Source of the DNA: Bacteroidales bacterium
Lineage (GTDB): Bacteria; Bacteroidota; Bacteroidia; Bacteroidales; Paludibacteraceae
Direction of reading: 5' to 3'
Assembly: GCA_900768725.1 (NCBI GenBank)
Contig: CAAGDU010000063.1
Span: 1 to 5,073 of the forward strand
Length of the DNA: 5,073 nt
The position numbers were made by a program, and so were the translations under genes. Of the stretch, positions 4,457 through 5,073 are shown one piece after another (the stretch's first letter is position 1; every line of letters begins with the position of its first letter). The notes below the pieces were generated by a model. That model worked only from the letters and a program-made list of their open reading frames with translations, searched no databases and was not told the origin of the DNA.

Positions 4457-5073
4457 TCATAGCATTTTTAGGGCGAGTTTGATTACTTTCTCCACGGGCA
4501 GCGTGGGGTCTTCGCGGAGGATTTTATCCACCACTTTTCCGCTGGCGGCGGCTTGGAATCCGAGCATGGTGAGTGCGCCGACGGCCTCTTCCTTCACCTC
4601 CATGGCGGGCGAGGACATATCGGGCAGTTCCATGTCGGCAACGGGCATCGCGCCGTCCTCCAACTCCACTTTCAGCACTTTGTCTTTCAAGTCCACTATC
4701 ACGCGCTGCGCCGTCTTCGGACCCAGTCCCTTTACCTGCGAGAGGGCTTTGGCATTGCCCGTGGCGATGATTTGCCGCACCTCGGAGGCAGAGAACGCCG
4801 AGAGAATCATGCGGGCGGTGTTCGCACCGATACCGCTGACCGTCATCAGCATATCGAAGAGCGCCCGCTCGCCTTTGGAGGGGAAGCCGAAGAGGTCATG
4901 GGTGTCCTCGCGGATAATCTCGGTGGTGAAGAGTCGGCACTCCTGCTGCTCCTTTCCCACCAGCAACGAATAGGCTGGCAGGGTGATGTTGATTGCATAA
5001 CCCACGCCCGCGGCTTCTACGACCGCGAGCGTAGGCGTCAGTTCGGAAAGTATGCCTTTGATATAGTCTATCA
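4457..5073 (-). CDS. ruvA: Holliday junction branch migration protein RuvA (start codon cut by one base)
   Basis: RuvA binds four-way DNA junctions as a tetramer and loads the RuvB motor; with RuvC the complex resolves recombination intermediates. The right edge of the window reads, on the minus strand, TG-ATA-GAC-TAT, so the natural start is ATG with its A one base outside; the protein opens MIDYIKGILSEL and would be 205 residues (E. coli 203). A GTG at 5003-5005 is internal: it encodes the conserved Val of GVGYAI. Domain I is the OB fold (about 1-65), with the acidic-pin pair Glu56-Asp57 in REDTHDLFGF. Domain II has two helix-hairpin-helix motifs, VSGIGANTA (79-87) and VKGLGPKTA (114-122). 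An acidic, Met/Pro-rich linker (about 135-160) leads to domain III (161-205, EEAVGALTMLGF...), which contacts RuvB. The next gene downstream is the DUF1599 gene after 87 bases; ruvB is not adjacent on that side. Confidence 0.96.
   Translation of the reverse strand, partial: IDYIKGILSELTPTLAVVEAAGVGYAINITLPAYSLLVGKEQQECRLFTTEIIREDTHDLFGFPSKGERALFDMLMTVSGIGANTARMILSAFSASEVRQIIATGNAKALSQVKGLGPKTAQRVIVDLKDKVLKVELEDGAMPVADMELPDMSSPAMEVKEEAVGALTMLGFQAAASGKVVDKILREDPTLPVEKVIKLALKML

Noticed and set aside
5003..5005. GTG as the ruvA start codon
   Set aside because: The frame continues upstream with IDYIKGILSEL and further OB-fold sequence that belongs to RuvA. The GTG encodes an internal conserved Val, and the true ATG is cut by one base at the window edge.

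Overview
The window comes from a member of the Bacteroidota, most likely the order Bacteroidales. Three things point there: the protein sequences, a clear Bacteroides-type promoter upstream of nagB (TTTG, 20 bases, TATCTTTG on the minus strand), and A/T-rich leaders with little Shine-Dalgarno signal. The short A/T-rich gene junctions made of ATAATTC/TTAATTC heptads also look like those I recall from Bacteroidales genomes. The species cannot be named from this sequence.

Every gene lies on the minus strand, so transcription runs from high to low coordinates. The order is ruvA (start codon cut by one base at the right edge), a two-repeat DUF1599 protein, a DoxX/MauE-type membrane protein that overlaps it by 14 bases, tpiA, a gamma-carbonic-anhydrase-like protein, a strong intrinsic terminator, the nagB promoter, nagB, and the first 14 codons of cysS at the left edge. 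The layout suggests two transcription units. One is ruvA-DUF1599-doxX/mauE-tpiA-gammaCA, ending at the terminator at about 1145-1193. The other is nagB-cysS, starting near position 1003.

The genes are mostly housekeeping: Holliday-junction branch migration (RuvA), glycolysis (TpiA), amino-sugar catabolism feeding glycolysis (NagB), tRNA charging (CysS), and a left-handed beta-helix metalloprotein. The two less understood proteins are the duplicated DUF1599 protein and the membrane protein with a CGCFGD motif and a thioredoxin-like C-terminal domain that lacks CXXC. Their coding regions overlap.

The most unusual content is between the genes. Three junctions (nagB/cysS, doxX/tpiA, ruvA/DUF1599) carry copies of one small element. 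Each has a 14-base core GAG-N8-CTC followed by four or five 7-base units (WTAATTC, ending WTAATTA), always in the same orientation and always at or within the 3' end of the upstream gene. The copy at doxX supplies its last eight residues and stop codon. The copy at nagB contains the nagB stop codon and forms a long hairpin that ends 8 bases before the cysS start. A fourth junction (tpiA/gammaCA) holds an unrelated inverted-repeat structure around a perfect 14-base tandem duplication. I see no defence system, insertion sequence, CRISPR array or RNA gene here.
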